A stretch of 29,372 nucleotides of DNA from VFZS01 sp964353255 (GTDB taxonomy: Bacteria > Acidobacteriota > Terriglobia > Bryobacterales > Bryobacteraceae), in assembly GCA_964353255.1 (NCBI GenBank), contig CAYGVJ010000068.1, positions 1-29,372 of the forward strand. The letters run 5' to 3'. The stretch's first letter is position 1; each line of letters opens with the position of its first letter. A program made the position numbers and the translations under genes. The notes under the pieces are model-generated. The model was not told the origin of the DNA. It saw only the letters and a list, made by a program, of their open reading frames with translations, and ran no database searches. Shown in pieces: positions 12,746 through 20,455 of the stretch.

Positions 12746-14825
12746 ACATGCGTGCGGCGGCCTCCCGGCGGCCGCCGAAGCGCAGATGGTTGTAAGCCCG
12801 GGTGAACTCCGCCACCAGCCGGGCCGCCGGGGAAGTGGGCAGCCCGCGCGCAAACTCCGCGGGTGTCAGCCAGACTGGCTTGGCCAGCCGCCGTCGTTCC
12901 AACAACCCCAGCAGCCGCGCGTACAGCACAGTGGCGTCGGAAGGCTGCGCGCGGCCCCGCTCGGCCTGGAGCAGGCGCCGACGCGACCGCCACTGAGCGC
13001 GGATTCGCGGCGCCAATAGCAGAGCGGCTACCGCCAGAGCTGCCGCCGCCAGCGTCACCAGCCCGTAACGCCGGCCCCAGGCCGTCAGGCCCGCCTTCCA
13101 CTGACCGCCCTTGGCCCGCGCCCGGTCCAGCCAGCGGCTGGAGAGGTTCCGACCGGAACTTTCCATCTTGGAGGCGAGCGCCAGTTGACGACCCAGGTCA
13201 TAGTGCAGTACCCACTCGTTCCAGAAGGTCTCCGCGGCGTCAAGATACCAGGCCAGCCTGGTCCCCAGCGAAGGTCCGGCCCGCCGGGGCCGGGGCGGCG
13301 TGGGATCGAACGTAGCCCAGCCCTGGCCGCCAATCCAGGCCTCCACCCAAGTGTGCGCATCCGAGGCGCGAATCACCTGCCAGCCGCTGATCGGGTTGAA
13401 AGCCCCGCCCTGAAAACCGGTGGAGACGCGGGAAGGAATGCCCACCAGCCGGAGCATGACCGCCATGGCGGAAGCGAAGTGCTCGCAATGGCCGGCGCGG
13501 CGGTGAAACAGGAAATCCACCAGCGGGTCGGGGGCCTGCTCCAGCCCTGGGCGCCAGGAGTAAGTGTAGTGCCGGTGCAAATGTTGCTCGAGCGCCTGGG
13601 CGCGCTCCTCTTCCGAAGTGCGGCCCTCGGTGACTTGACGAGCTAGTTCGGCGATGCGTGCGTCCAGCGGCGGCAGCTCCAGGTAGCCGGGAGGCGCCTC
13701 GCCGGGCGCCGGGGCAGCCAAACCCGGCTCTGCCGTTCCCGTTTCCAGGAAGCTGTAAGCTCCGTAGCGCAAGCCTCGCGGGCTGTCAGGGGCCGGACGA
13801 AGCCCGCCCCCAGCGGTGCGGATCACTGCCGGCGCGTCGATCCGCAGGAACTCCGGGGTACCCGCCAGGAACAGCATGTCGGAGAGCGCCGGCTCCAGCC
13901 AGACCTCGTAGGCCATGCGGTGTCCGGAGCGCCACAATTGGCGGTTCTCGGCCAGCTTCACCAGTCCCTGGCTGGAAGCCAGAGGCTGGCCGGGCTCGGC
14001 GGGGTTGTACCATCGGCGCCCGTCGAAGCGGCCCAGCGCCTGGCCCCGCCACTTCAGCGGGAAGGCCGGTTGCTCGCTGTAGAACCGGACGCGCATCACA
14101 ACGGTGTCGCGCGGCAGCGCCTGGCCGAACCGGCCCAGTGTGACCTCTTCGGAAAGACCGGCGGGACGGAACCGCTGGGGAGCCAGGCGCCGGAAAGCCG
14201 CCTGGGCGGTGCGCGGCAGCACGAAGAACAGCCCGCCGGTCAACAGGAGGATTCCAGCCGCCAGCGACGCACTCAGCGCCCCCAGCCGCCAGTGCAGCCT
14301 CCGGGCGGAGCTCCGAGCCACCCGGCGCGCTCTTCGCGAGGAGTGACGGATCTCGGCGCTGGCGAAGGCCGCCACGCCGAACAGCAGGAAGGCCGCCAGG
14401 GCCGCGAAGAAGTACAGCGTCGTCGAGAGCCAAGAGGCTACCACCAACCCCGCAAAAGCCAGGACCGCCAGCAGGGTATGATCACGGCCGGTCCGCATCG
14501 CCACGATCCAGCAGGCGGTCAGGAACAAGCCCAGGTGCACAGAGGCGGCCAGGGGCCCTCCCGAGAGCAGGGCCCAGTCCACCGGGTAGAACGCCAGACC
14601 GCCCGCCGCCAACACCGCCAGCCAGGGCCGCCCTAGTTGGAATCGCACCAGCCCCGTGACTGTCAGACCCCGCAACAGCAGGCCGGCAGCGATCAGCGCG
14701 ACGCCGGCGACATCCACACAACCCGAACTCCAAACGGCCAGCAGGCTGCTGGCCAGCAGCCCCAGCAGGGAGAACTCGAAAAAGCGCTCCACCGTCCAGG
14801 CGATGCCTCCGGCTGCAAGGGCCAT
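12693..14825 (-). CDS. TgpA-type membrane transglutaminase-like protease
   Basis: A 710-residue inner-membrane protein. The N-terminal 210 residues form about six helices (the DUF3488/TgpA N-terminal module), then a large periplasmic region contains the transglutaminase core. The catalytic triad is visible: Cys447 in RRAGHCEHFASAMAVML, His491 in SDAHTWVEAW and Asp507 in WATFDPTPP. A further helix (about 585-605, LVTLAAAALAVAALLLAP) is followed by a cytoplasmic DUF4129-like tail (LYARLLGLLERRRLAKPVWL ... TPAEFA). This is the standard TgpA architecture; these proteins are cysteine proteases or transglutaminases acting at the cell envelope. The usual neighbours, a MoxR ATPase and a DUF58 protein, are not in the window. 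Start ATG 14825 is divergent from the Skp-like gene. Confidence 0.92.
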   Translation of the reverse strand: MALAAGGIAWTVERFFEFSLLGLLASSLLAVWSSGCVDVAGVALIAAGLLLRGLTVTGLVRFQLGRPWLAVLAAGGLAFYPVDWALLSGGPLAASVHLGLFLTACWIVAMRTGRDHTLLAVLAFAGLVVASWLSTTLYFFAALAAFLLFGVAAFASAEIRHSSRRARRVARSSARRLHWRLGALSASLAAGILLLTGGLFFVLPRTAQAAFRRLAPQRFRPAGLSEEVTLGRFGQALPRDTVVMRVRFYSEQPAFPLKWRGQALGRFDGRRWYNPAEPGQPLASSQGLVKLAENRQLWRSGHRMAYEVWLEPALSDMLFLAGTPEFLRIDAPAVIRTAGGGLRPAPDSPRGLRYGAYSFLETGTAEPGLAAPAPGEAPPGYLELPPLDARIAELARQVTEGRTSEEERAQALEQHLHRHYTYSWRPGLEQAPDPLVDFLFHRRAGHCEHFASAMAVMLRLVGIPSRVSTGFQGGAFNPISGWQVIRASDAHTWVEAWIGGQGWATFDPTPPRPRRAGPSLGTRLAWYLDAAETFWNEWVLHYDLGRQLALASKMESSGRNLSSRWLDRARAKGGQWKAGLTAWGRRYGLVTLAAAALAVAALLLAPRIRAQWRSRRRLLQAERGRAQPSDATVLYARLLGLLERRRLAKPVWLTPAEFARGLPTSPAARLVAEFTRAYNHLRFGGRREAAARMFTLLDQLEQALRQPGGL

Positions 14826-14835
14826 ATTCTTATGG

Positions 14836-14841
14836 TATGAT
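14836..14841 (+). promoter_or_regulatory. Candidate -10 box of the Skp-like gene
   Basis: TATGAT at 14836-14841, within the 41-base divergent gap. It overlaps the upstream in-frame ATG at 14837, which supports the later GTG at 14867 as the real start. No good -35 is visible. Confidence 0.4.
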
Positions 14842-14866
14842 CAAAGATCTTTTTGGAGGACTCCCG

Positions 14867-15499
14867 GTGGCTAACAATAGTGTCTTTTACGCCTCCTTGC
14901 TGCTCTGCGGTCTGACCGCCTGCGGATACGCGCAGGCGGGTCAGCAACCCACAAAAGTGGGCATCATCAACATCCAGGGCGCCATCATCAGCACCCAGGA
15001 CGGGCAGAAGGCGGCCGCCGAGCTGCAAGCCAGGTACGAGCCCAGGCGCAAGGAACTCGAGAAGCGGCAGAACGAGATCGCCAGCCTGCGGGACCAGCTT
15101 CAGAAAGGCAGCAACACCCTGAGCGAAGAGGCCCGCCAGAAGCTGGTGCGGGACATCGACCAGAGAACCCGCGCCCTCAGCCGGGAGACCGAGGACGCTC
15201 AGACCGACTACGACCAGGAGCAGCAGAAGCTTCTCCAGGACCTGGGGCAGAAGCTCATGGCGGTCATCGACAAATACGCCCGCGACAATGGTTATGCCGT
15301 GATCCTGGACGTCAGTTCGCCGCAGACGCCGGTGCTGTACGCGGCCAACGGCATCGACATCACCAACGACATCGTGGCGCTGTACGACAAGAACGCTCCC
15401 GCAGCCGGCGCGGTCCCCTCCCGGCCCCTTCCGTCGCCCGCCTCAGCCGCCAAGCCGGCGACGACCCCTGCCAGGCCGGCCGTCAAGAAGCAGCCCTGA
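14867..15499 (+). CDS. OmpH/Skp-family periplasmic chaperone
   Basis: A 210-residue secreted protein. Start GTG 14867 is chosen because GGAGGA lies 6 bases upstream and the signal peptide then begins correctly (MANNSVFYASLLLCGLTACG, cleavage near Ala-Gln-Ala). The mature part opens with KVGIINIQGAIISTQDGQKA, the OmpH signature. A long charged coiled coil (about residues 60-135, RRKELEKRQNEIASLRDQL and onward) follows, then the C-terminal base DLGQKLMAVIDKYARDNGYA. Skp-like proteins hold unfolded outer-membrane proteins in the periplasm, so the cell is very likely Gram-negative in structure. The Ala/Pro-rich tail after residue 180 is an extension beyond the family core. Confidence 0.92.
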   Translation: MANNSVFYASLLLCGLTACGYAQAGQQPTKVGIINIQGAIISTQDGQKAAAELQARYEPRRKELEKRQNEIASLRDQLQKGSNTLSEEARQKLVRDIDQRTRALSRETEDAQTDYDQEQQKLLQDLGQKLMAVIDKYARDNGYAVILDVSSPQTPVLYAANGIDITNDIVALYDKNAPAAGAVPSRPLPSPASAAKPATTPARPAVKKQP

Positions 15500-15529
15500 G
15501 AATCCGGAAAAGCCTCCCAGCCGCTCTGC

Positions 15530-16519
15530 TCAGCCCTCTCCGGGGTATCCTTCCGGGTGCGTCTGGCGCCACTGCCAGGCGGTGCCCACAATAGTCTCCA
15601 GCTCGGCGCAAGCCGGCCGCCAGCCCAGGACGCGGCGTGCGCGCTCGGCGCTCGCCACCAGCCGTGCCGGGTCGCCCGGTCGCCGCGCTTCCATCCTGGT
15701 CGGAATCTCCCCTCCCGTCACCCGCCGCGCCGTCTCGATTACCTCCAGCACCGAGTAGCCCTTGCCGTTGCCCAGGTTGAAGAACTCCGAGGTCCCGCCC
15801 CGGCGGAGATAGTCCAGCGCCAGCGCGTGCGCCTCGCCCAGGTCGGCCACGTGGATGTAGTCGCGCACCGCGGTGCCGTCGGGCGTCGGGTAGTCACGCC
15901 CGTAGACCGAGACCTGCGGGAGGCGGCCCTGCGCCGCGGCCAGTACGTTGGGGATCAGGTGAGTCTCCGGCTCATGATGCTCACCGTGCCGGGCCGTCGC
16001 CCCCGCGGCGTTGAAGTAACGCAGCGAGACGAACTTCAGCCCGTAGGCTCCCTCGTAGCTGGCGAGCATCCGCTCGAAGATCAGTTTCGTCCAGCCGTAC
16101 GGGCTGGCTGGCCACTGCGGGTGATCCTCGTCCATGGGGATCGTTTTCGGCTCGCCGTACACCGCACAGGTCGAGGAAAAGATCACGCGGCGCACGCCGC
16201 AGCCCACCAGCGCCCCCAACAGGGCGGCGCCCTGCCCGACGTTGTTCTCGAAATACTGCGCCGGGCGCGCTACGGATTCCCCCACGTAGGCGAGCGCCGC
16301 GAAGTGGACGCAGGCCTCCAACTCCCGTTCCCGGGCGATACGCTCGATGAGCGCACGGTCGCCCACCTCGCCGCAGTAGAAGGGGGTGTCCGGATCCACC
16401 GCGGCGCGGTGCCCGCGCGTCAGGTTGTCCAGCACGGCCACGCGCTCCCCGCGCGCCCGCAGCATCTCGGCCGTCACGCTGCCTATGTAGCCGGCCCCGC
16501 CGGTCACCAGGATGGACAT
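15530..16519 (-). CDS. galE: UDP-glucose 4-epimerase
   Basis: A 329-residue cytoplasmic NAD-dependent epimerase that interconverts UDP-glucose and UDP-galactose. The nucleotide-binding loop TGGAGYIGS is at residues 6-14, the catalytic Ser/Thr is in FSSTCAVYGEP (115-123), and the catalytic pair Tyr141/Lys145 is in SPYGWTKL. RYFNAAGA and the C-terminal HVADLGEAHALAL and GNGKGYSVLEVI segments are typical of GalE. Length matches the family. Start ATG 16519: upstream on the minus strand TAAGAT ends 7 bases before the ATG, so the message may be leaderless. The gene is convergent with the Skp-like gene (30-base gap). It supplies UDP-galactose for envelope or exopolysaccharide glycans. Confidence 0.95.
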   Translation of the reverse strand: MSILVTGGAGYIGSVTAEMLRARGERVAVLDNLTRGHRAAVDPDTPFYCGEVGDRALIERIARERELEACVHFAALAYVGESVARPAQYFENNVGQGAALLGALVGCGVRRVIFSSTCAVYGEPKTIPMDEDHPQWPASPYGWTKLIFERMLASYEGAYGLKFVSLRYFNAAGATARHGEHHEPETHLIPNVLAAAQGRLPQVSVYGRDYPTPDGTAVRDYIHVADLGEAHALALDYLRRGGTSEFFNLGNGKGYSVLEVIETARRVTGGEIPTRMEARRPGDPARLVASAERARRVLGWRPACAELETIVGTAWQWRQTHPEGYPGEG

Positions 16520-16556
16520 CCCCTCTATCTTAGGACGACGGGCTTCCCGGCGCGGC

Positions 16557-16758
16557 CCGTAATCCGTACGTACTGAGGGATTGCCTCGGTGAGACGCTCC
16601 GTGGCGTGGCGTGCCAGTTCATGGGGTGGTGACCGGTTGCGTGAGCCAGCCAGGGGGCTGGCTCGCGGGTCAGGGGACCCGCCCTACCGCGCGCGGTTGC
16701 AGGGCGGACGTCCGCGTCCGGCCCCCTGGCCGGACCGATTCCTACGTACGGATTACGG
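16557..16758. repeat. 202-bp palindromic element with 16-bp inverted ends
   Basis: The ends CCGTAATCCGTACGTA (16557-16572) and TACGTACGGATTACGG (16743-16758) are a perfect 16-base inverted repeat. Inside are three further hairpins: GAGCCAGCC/GGCTGGCTC (16643-16664), GCGGGTC/GACCCGC (16665-16682), both with loop AGGG, and CCGCCCT/AGGGCGG (16679-16707). It contains no credible gene and fills most of the 268-base gap between galE and the JAMM gene. It looks like a MITE-like or complex REP element. No clear target-site duplication is visible. Confidence 0.6.
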
Positions 16759-16787
16759 ACGGCTGACTGCTGGTTCGCCCGATTCTG

Positions 16788-17999
16788 TTACGGCTTGGCG
16801 GGCTGGTTCAGCCGCTGCTGGAGACGCCGGATCTGGGCGTTCCTGCGGGCCAGATCGGCCCGCATCTTCTCGACCTGCGCCTGGAGTTCGTCCCGCTGGC
16901 GGATCGTCTCGGCGTGCTCGACGGCGGGCTTGGCTGGCGGCGGCTGCCCCAGGAAACGGATGAACTCCTCGGCCGGCCGGGAGCCGGGACGCTCGACGCG
17001 GAACCGCACGTCCACTCTCTCGGAGCGCCGGGCGTAGGTGAGGCTGCCCTCGCGCAGCCGGTCCCCATCCATTTCCACCGTCTGCTTCTCGCTGCCGTCG
17101 TGAATCTCGAAGGTGCCCCGCGTGGCTTGCTGTACCGGCGCGGAGGCGCGGTCCCACCCGACCAGCAACTGGCCGTCCAGGTCCATGACCCGCAGCGAGA
17201 GGGTCGGCTCGGAAGAGCGCCACCAGAACGCTCGGGCTGTGTAACCGGCCGCGGCCATCGCCAGGCACAACAGCAGCAGCAACCAGACCCACTTGCGCGC
17301 GGCCCTGGGTTCGATCAGGGCGAACGAGGGGGGCGGGGGAAGGGGCGCCGGCGGGTTGTCGCGATCCTCGGCCGCGGCTTCCGCCAACTGGCCGTTCGCC
17401 GCCAGCCTGGGAGCAACGGCCCCGCCAGCCGGCTCGGGCGCCGGCGGCAGCGCCGCGCGGCGTGGCTTGACGGAGAACTCCAGGTAGCTGGCATCCGACT
17501 GAACGGTGCCATCGACTTCCCGGAAAAAGAAGCCCAGGCGGCTCGGCCCAAACTGGGCCGGCCGCACCACCAGGGCCACCTGCCAGGGCTCGGGGAAAAA
17601 GCGGTCGTAAGCCTCCAGATCCTCCTCGGAAAGTTGGATCTCCGAGCGGGTGTGCGAGTGGTACCAGCCCACCGGCTCCAGCCCGCGCAATGCGCGGTCC
17701 TGCCCGGCCGCCTCCAGCAGGTCGCCCAACGCCCGCCGGTCCTTCTCCGAAAGGGTGAAAGAAGGGCCGTGGGCGTGCTCGCACGAGGCCGGACGCCAGG
17801 CCAGAATGTGAATCTGGGAGCCCCGGCGGATCCCGAACAGTACTCCGCCCACCTCGACCCCGCCGCGCCGCATCCGCGACAGTCCTTCCACACAGGCGGC
17901 GCAGATCTCCGCCATCACCGCCAGCGAGTATTCAATCCGGACGGGGTGCCCCTGGATCATCCAGGAGCCGTATTCCGTATCGGCGTGCGCAACAGCCAT
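16788..17999 (-). CDS. Membrane-anchored JAMM/MPN-domain metalloprotease
   Basis: A 403-residue protein, start ATG 17999 with GGTGGAA upstream. The N-terminal MPN domain (about 18-165) has the complete JAMM zinc site: Glu49 in EVGGVLFG, then His114-Ser-His116, seven residues, Ser124, two residues and Asp127 (GWYHSHTRSEIQLSEEDLEA), which is exactly HxHx7SxxD. Active JAMM enzymes cut isopeptide or peptide bonds after ubiquitin-like or other tags. A Pro/Ala-rich linker (180-228) leads to one membrane helix (about 236-256, WVWLLLLLCLAMAAAGYTA), then a beta-rich domain (262-350) and a coiled coil (355-400, ETIRQRDELQAQVEKMRADL). The MPN domain faces the cytoplasm if the short positive stretch before the helix stays inside. 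No ubiquitin-like, E1 or E2 gene is nearby. The gap upstream (18000-18139) holds an AT-rich stretch at 18040-18060 that could contain its promoter. Confidence 0.85.
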   Translation of the reverse strand: MAVAHADTEYGSWMIQGHPVRIEYSLAVMAEICAACVEGLSRMRRGGVEVGGVLFGIRRGSQIHILAWRPASCEHAHGPSFTLSEKDRRALGDLLEAAGQDRALRGLEPVGWYHSHTRSEIQLSEEDLEAYDRFFPEPWQVALVVRPAQFGPSRLGFFFREVDGTVQSDASYLEFSVKPRRAALPPAPEPAGGAVAPRLAANGQLAEAAAEDRDNPPAPLPPPPSFALIEPRAARKWVWLLLLLCLAMAAAGYTARAFWWRSSEPTLSLRVMDLDGQLLVGWDRASAPVQQATRGTFEIHDGSEKQTVEMDGDRLREGSLTYARRSERVDVRFRVERPGSRPAEEFIRFLGQPPPAKPAVEHAETIRQRDELQAQVEKMRADLARRNAQIRRLQQRLNQPAKP

Positions 18000-18139
18000 A
18001 GCACTATTCCACCGTCTTAGCTAGCAGAAGAATCCGCCCTCAAATTTACATTTTAGGGGATCGGTTCGGCAAGGTCTAATGGTCCTGGTACGGTTGGCCT
18101 ACGGGCCGGTCGGCCGCCGGTCCCCAGGACGGGCGCTAC

Positions 18140-18805
18140 TCAGCCCAGACTGGGGATGCGGATGATCTTCTTTTGAATGGCGTACTGCACCAGGTGGGCC
18201 TTGTTGTGTATGTCCAACTTGCGCATCAGATTGAACTTGTGGGCCTCCACCGTCTTTACGCTCAAGTTCAGCTCGCAGGCGATCTCCTTGACCGAGCTGC
18301 CCTCGGCCAGCATCTTCAGAACCTGCTTTTCGCGCGGGGTCAGAGTGGCGAATCGCGGCAGGCGCGTGGCGGACTTGATCCGCGAGCGGAAATCGTCCAC
18401 TAGCTGGGACAGCATCCGCGGGCTGAGGAAGCTGCCTCCGCGATGCACGTCGCGGACCGCCGCCAGCATCTGTTGAGCCGGGCTGTCCTTGAGCACGTAG
18501 CCGTTGCCGCCCGCCTCCATGCCCTCCACCAGGTAGTCCTCGTCGTCATACATCGTGAGGAACAGCACTTTGGTTTCCGGCCGGTTCTTGCGAATCTGCC
18601 GCGTGGCCTCGAAACTGCTGAAGCCCGGCATCCCGATGTCCATAAGCGTGACGTCAGGGCGCAGTTCGGTGGCTTTTTCCACCGTGTCCCCCCCGTTGGC
18701 CGCCTCGCCAACCACCTCCATGTCCGTTTCCGCATTGATCAGGGTCTTGACGCCCTGGCGGAACAGCGTATGATCATCGGCTAGAAGAATGCGAATCTTA
18801 GGCAT
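18140..18805 (-). CDS. NarL/FixJ-family response regulator
   Basis: A 221-residue regulator. Receiver: Asp10/Asp11, phospho-acceptor Asp56 in VTLMDIGMPG, Thr in FLTMYDDED and Lys in YVLKDSPA. LuxR-type helix-turn-helix (about 153-215): LTPREKQVLKMLAEGSSVKE, then LNLSVKTVEAHKFNLMRKLD. All key residues are intact. A ribosome site (AGGGAGA) precedes ATG 18805. It lies 42 bases downstream of the kinase at 18848-20413 and is its evident partner. It is clearly related to the regulator at 11309-11950 (same LLADDHTL start) but distinct in sequence. Confidence 0.94.
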   Translation of the reverse strand: MPKIRILLADDHTLFRQGVKTLINAETDMEVVGEAANGGDTVEKATELRPDVTLMDIGMPGFSSFEATRQIRKNRPETKVLFLTMYDDEDYLVEGMEAGGNGYVLKDSPAQQMLAAVRDVHRGGSFLSPRMLSQLVDDFRSRIKSATRLPRFATLTPREKQVLKMLAEGSSVKEIACELNLSVKTVEAHKFNLMRKLDIHNKAHLVQYAIQKKIIRIPSLG

Positions 18806-18847
18806 ATGATTCAGTCTCCCTGTCGGGCCGCGGGCGCATAGCCGCCT

Positions 18848-20413
18848 TCATGACTTATCCACTGGGACCGGGCCGGGGATGGGCAACTGCACCGATATGG
18901 TGGCGCCCTGCCCGGGATGGCTGTCAAGCTCACAGATGCCGTTCAGGAGTGCAACTCGTTCGCGCATGCCTGCCAGTCCGAAAGAGTTCCCTCCGCGGAG
19001 CGCCTCCTCGACGTCGAAACCTGCACCGTTGTCCTTGATGCGCAACTTCAGTGTTCTATCGTCTCTTCTGAGCGAAACCCTTACGGTGGTGGCGTGCGAG
19101 TGCCTGGCGACGTTGGACAGGCACTCCTGGACCAGGCGGTAGATCGTCGTTTCTGCCGCGGGGGGCAGCATCCCGACCGGGGCCAGGTCCAGCCGCATCC
19201 GAATGGGGTGGAGGCGGCGGAACCGGTTCGCAAGCTGACGCACGGCGGCCGGCAGTCCCAGTTGCTCGAGCACTACCGGGCTCAGATCCGCCAGCAGGCG
19301 CCGGATCTCGCGGATGGCCTGCTGGAGCAATTCCCGCGCGCCCTTCAGCCCGCGCCTTAACTCCCCCAGGTTGGCCGGCACTAGCCTCTCCAGCATCTCC
19401 AGTTGCAGCCGCAGGTACAGCAGCAACTGCCCCGCCTCGTCGTGCAGCTCCCGGCCGATACGGCGCCGCTCGGCTTCCTCGACCTGAAGCATGTGTCCGG
19501 CCAGCCGCTGCACCTGCTCCTGCCGCACCGCCAGGTCCTCCACCAAACGCGCTTTCTCGGAGGCCAGCAGGCACCGCTCTCCGGCCGCCGCCAGAAGCTG
19601 CGACTCGCGGGGCAGCCACTCGTAAGGCTTCGAGAAGCCGAACTGCATTACCCCGGCCAGCCAGCCCTGCGCCAGCAGGGGTATCGACCAGCAAGACTCG
19701 TACCGGCCGCGCCAGCCGGGCTCCAGCAACCAGCGCTCCGACCTCCGGCCCCGAACTATGTAGCGCGCCTGCGACAGCTCTTTCAGCGGCCGGGCGGCGC
19801 CGCCCGGCGCCACGGAGCGGCCCTCCAGCATCACGATCCGGCCGGCTTGCGCCTGGCAATAGCGGGTCAGGATCTCCTCGCAGCGAATCAGCAGCCCCGT
19901 CTGGTTGATTGAGTCCAGCTCGGCGCGCCCCAGTTCGTAGAACGCCTGGGTCTCGGCCTCCCGGACTTGGTAGAAGGCATTGTTCAGCGTGATGGCGATG
20001 CCCGCGCTCAACTGCTGCCCGATGAGTTCCAGCGCGGCGGACTCCTCCGGCGCCACGCGGCGTATCTCTGCCGCCAGCAACCCGTCGAAGTCGGCCAGGA
20101 CCTCCAGCACCGCGCTGGGAGGGAGGTTCAGCTTGGCCAGGCGGCGCCCGTGGTAATCGACTTCCTCCAGAAAGACCTCAATGGCCCGGCCCCGCGCCAG
20201 GAGCCGCGCGGCCGCGCCCGGCGTAATGGCAAGCAGGGCCTTGCGTTGCCTGGCCTCCATACCGCGCCTGCGGAGGCGCCCTTCGAAGCGCCGCGCCAGC
20301 AACTCGCTCCGCCCCGCCACCAGACGCGCGAAGCGTTTCAACTGCACTTGCCATTGCCTGCCCAGCAGCCCCGGCGCACCGGCCAGCGCGGGCGGCGTAC
20401 GTAGTGTCCGCAC
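18848..20413 (-). CDS. Soluble GAF-type sensor histidine kinase (HisKA_3)
   Basis: A 521-residue kinase without membrane segments. The start is uncertain: GTG 20413 gives the longest form but has no clear ribosome site. The N-terminal 150 residues are helical (EVFLEEVDYHGRRLAKLNLP and onward) and resemble an RsbU-like or globin-like sensor bundle. A GAF-like domain follows at about 160-300 (FYELGRAELDSINQTGLLIR ... SCWSIPLLAQGWLAGVMQFG). The HisKA_3 domain has the phospho-acceptor His in RRRIGRELHDEAGQLL (about 335). The ATPase domain shows QECLSNVARHSHA, DNGAGFD and FGLAGMRERV. It should sense a cytoplasmic signal and phosphorylate the regulator at 18140-18805. It lies 42 bases after the ankyrin gene in the same direction. 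Confidence 0.9.
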   Translation of the reverse strand: MRTLRTPPALAGAPGLLGRQWQVQLKRFARLVAGRSELLARRFEGRLRRRGMEARQRKALLAITPGAAARLLARGRAIEVFLEEVDYHGRRLAKLNLPPSAVLEVLADFDGLLAAEIRRVAPEESAALELIGQQLSAGIAITLNNAFYQVREAETQAFYELGRAELDSINQTGLLIRCEEILTRYCQAQAGRIVMLEGRSVAPGGAARPLKELSQARYIVRGRRSERWLLEPGWRGRYESCWSIPLLAQGWLAGVMQFGFSKPYEWLPRESQLLAAAGERCLLASEKARLVEDLAVRQEQVQRLAGHMLQVEEAERRRIGRELHDEAGQLLLYLRLQLEMLERLVPANLGELRRGLKGARELLQQAIREIRRLLADLSPVVLEQLGLPAAVRQLANRFRRLHPIRMRLDLAPVGMLPPAAETTIYRLVQECLSNVARHSHATTVRVSLRRDDRTLKLRIKDNGAGFDVEEALRGGNSFGLAGMRERVALLNGICELDSHPGQGATISVQLPIPGPVPVDKS

Positions 20414-20455
20414 CGCGAATTAAAACGGCAGTTTGGGGAATATCCTGTAGGGGTG

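Noticed and set aside
16914..18020. 368-residue plus-strand open frame
   Set aside because: Shadow of the JAMM gene, which has signal motifs, a membrane helix and a ribosome site.
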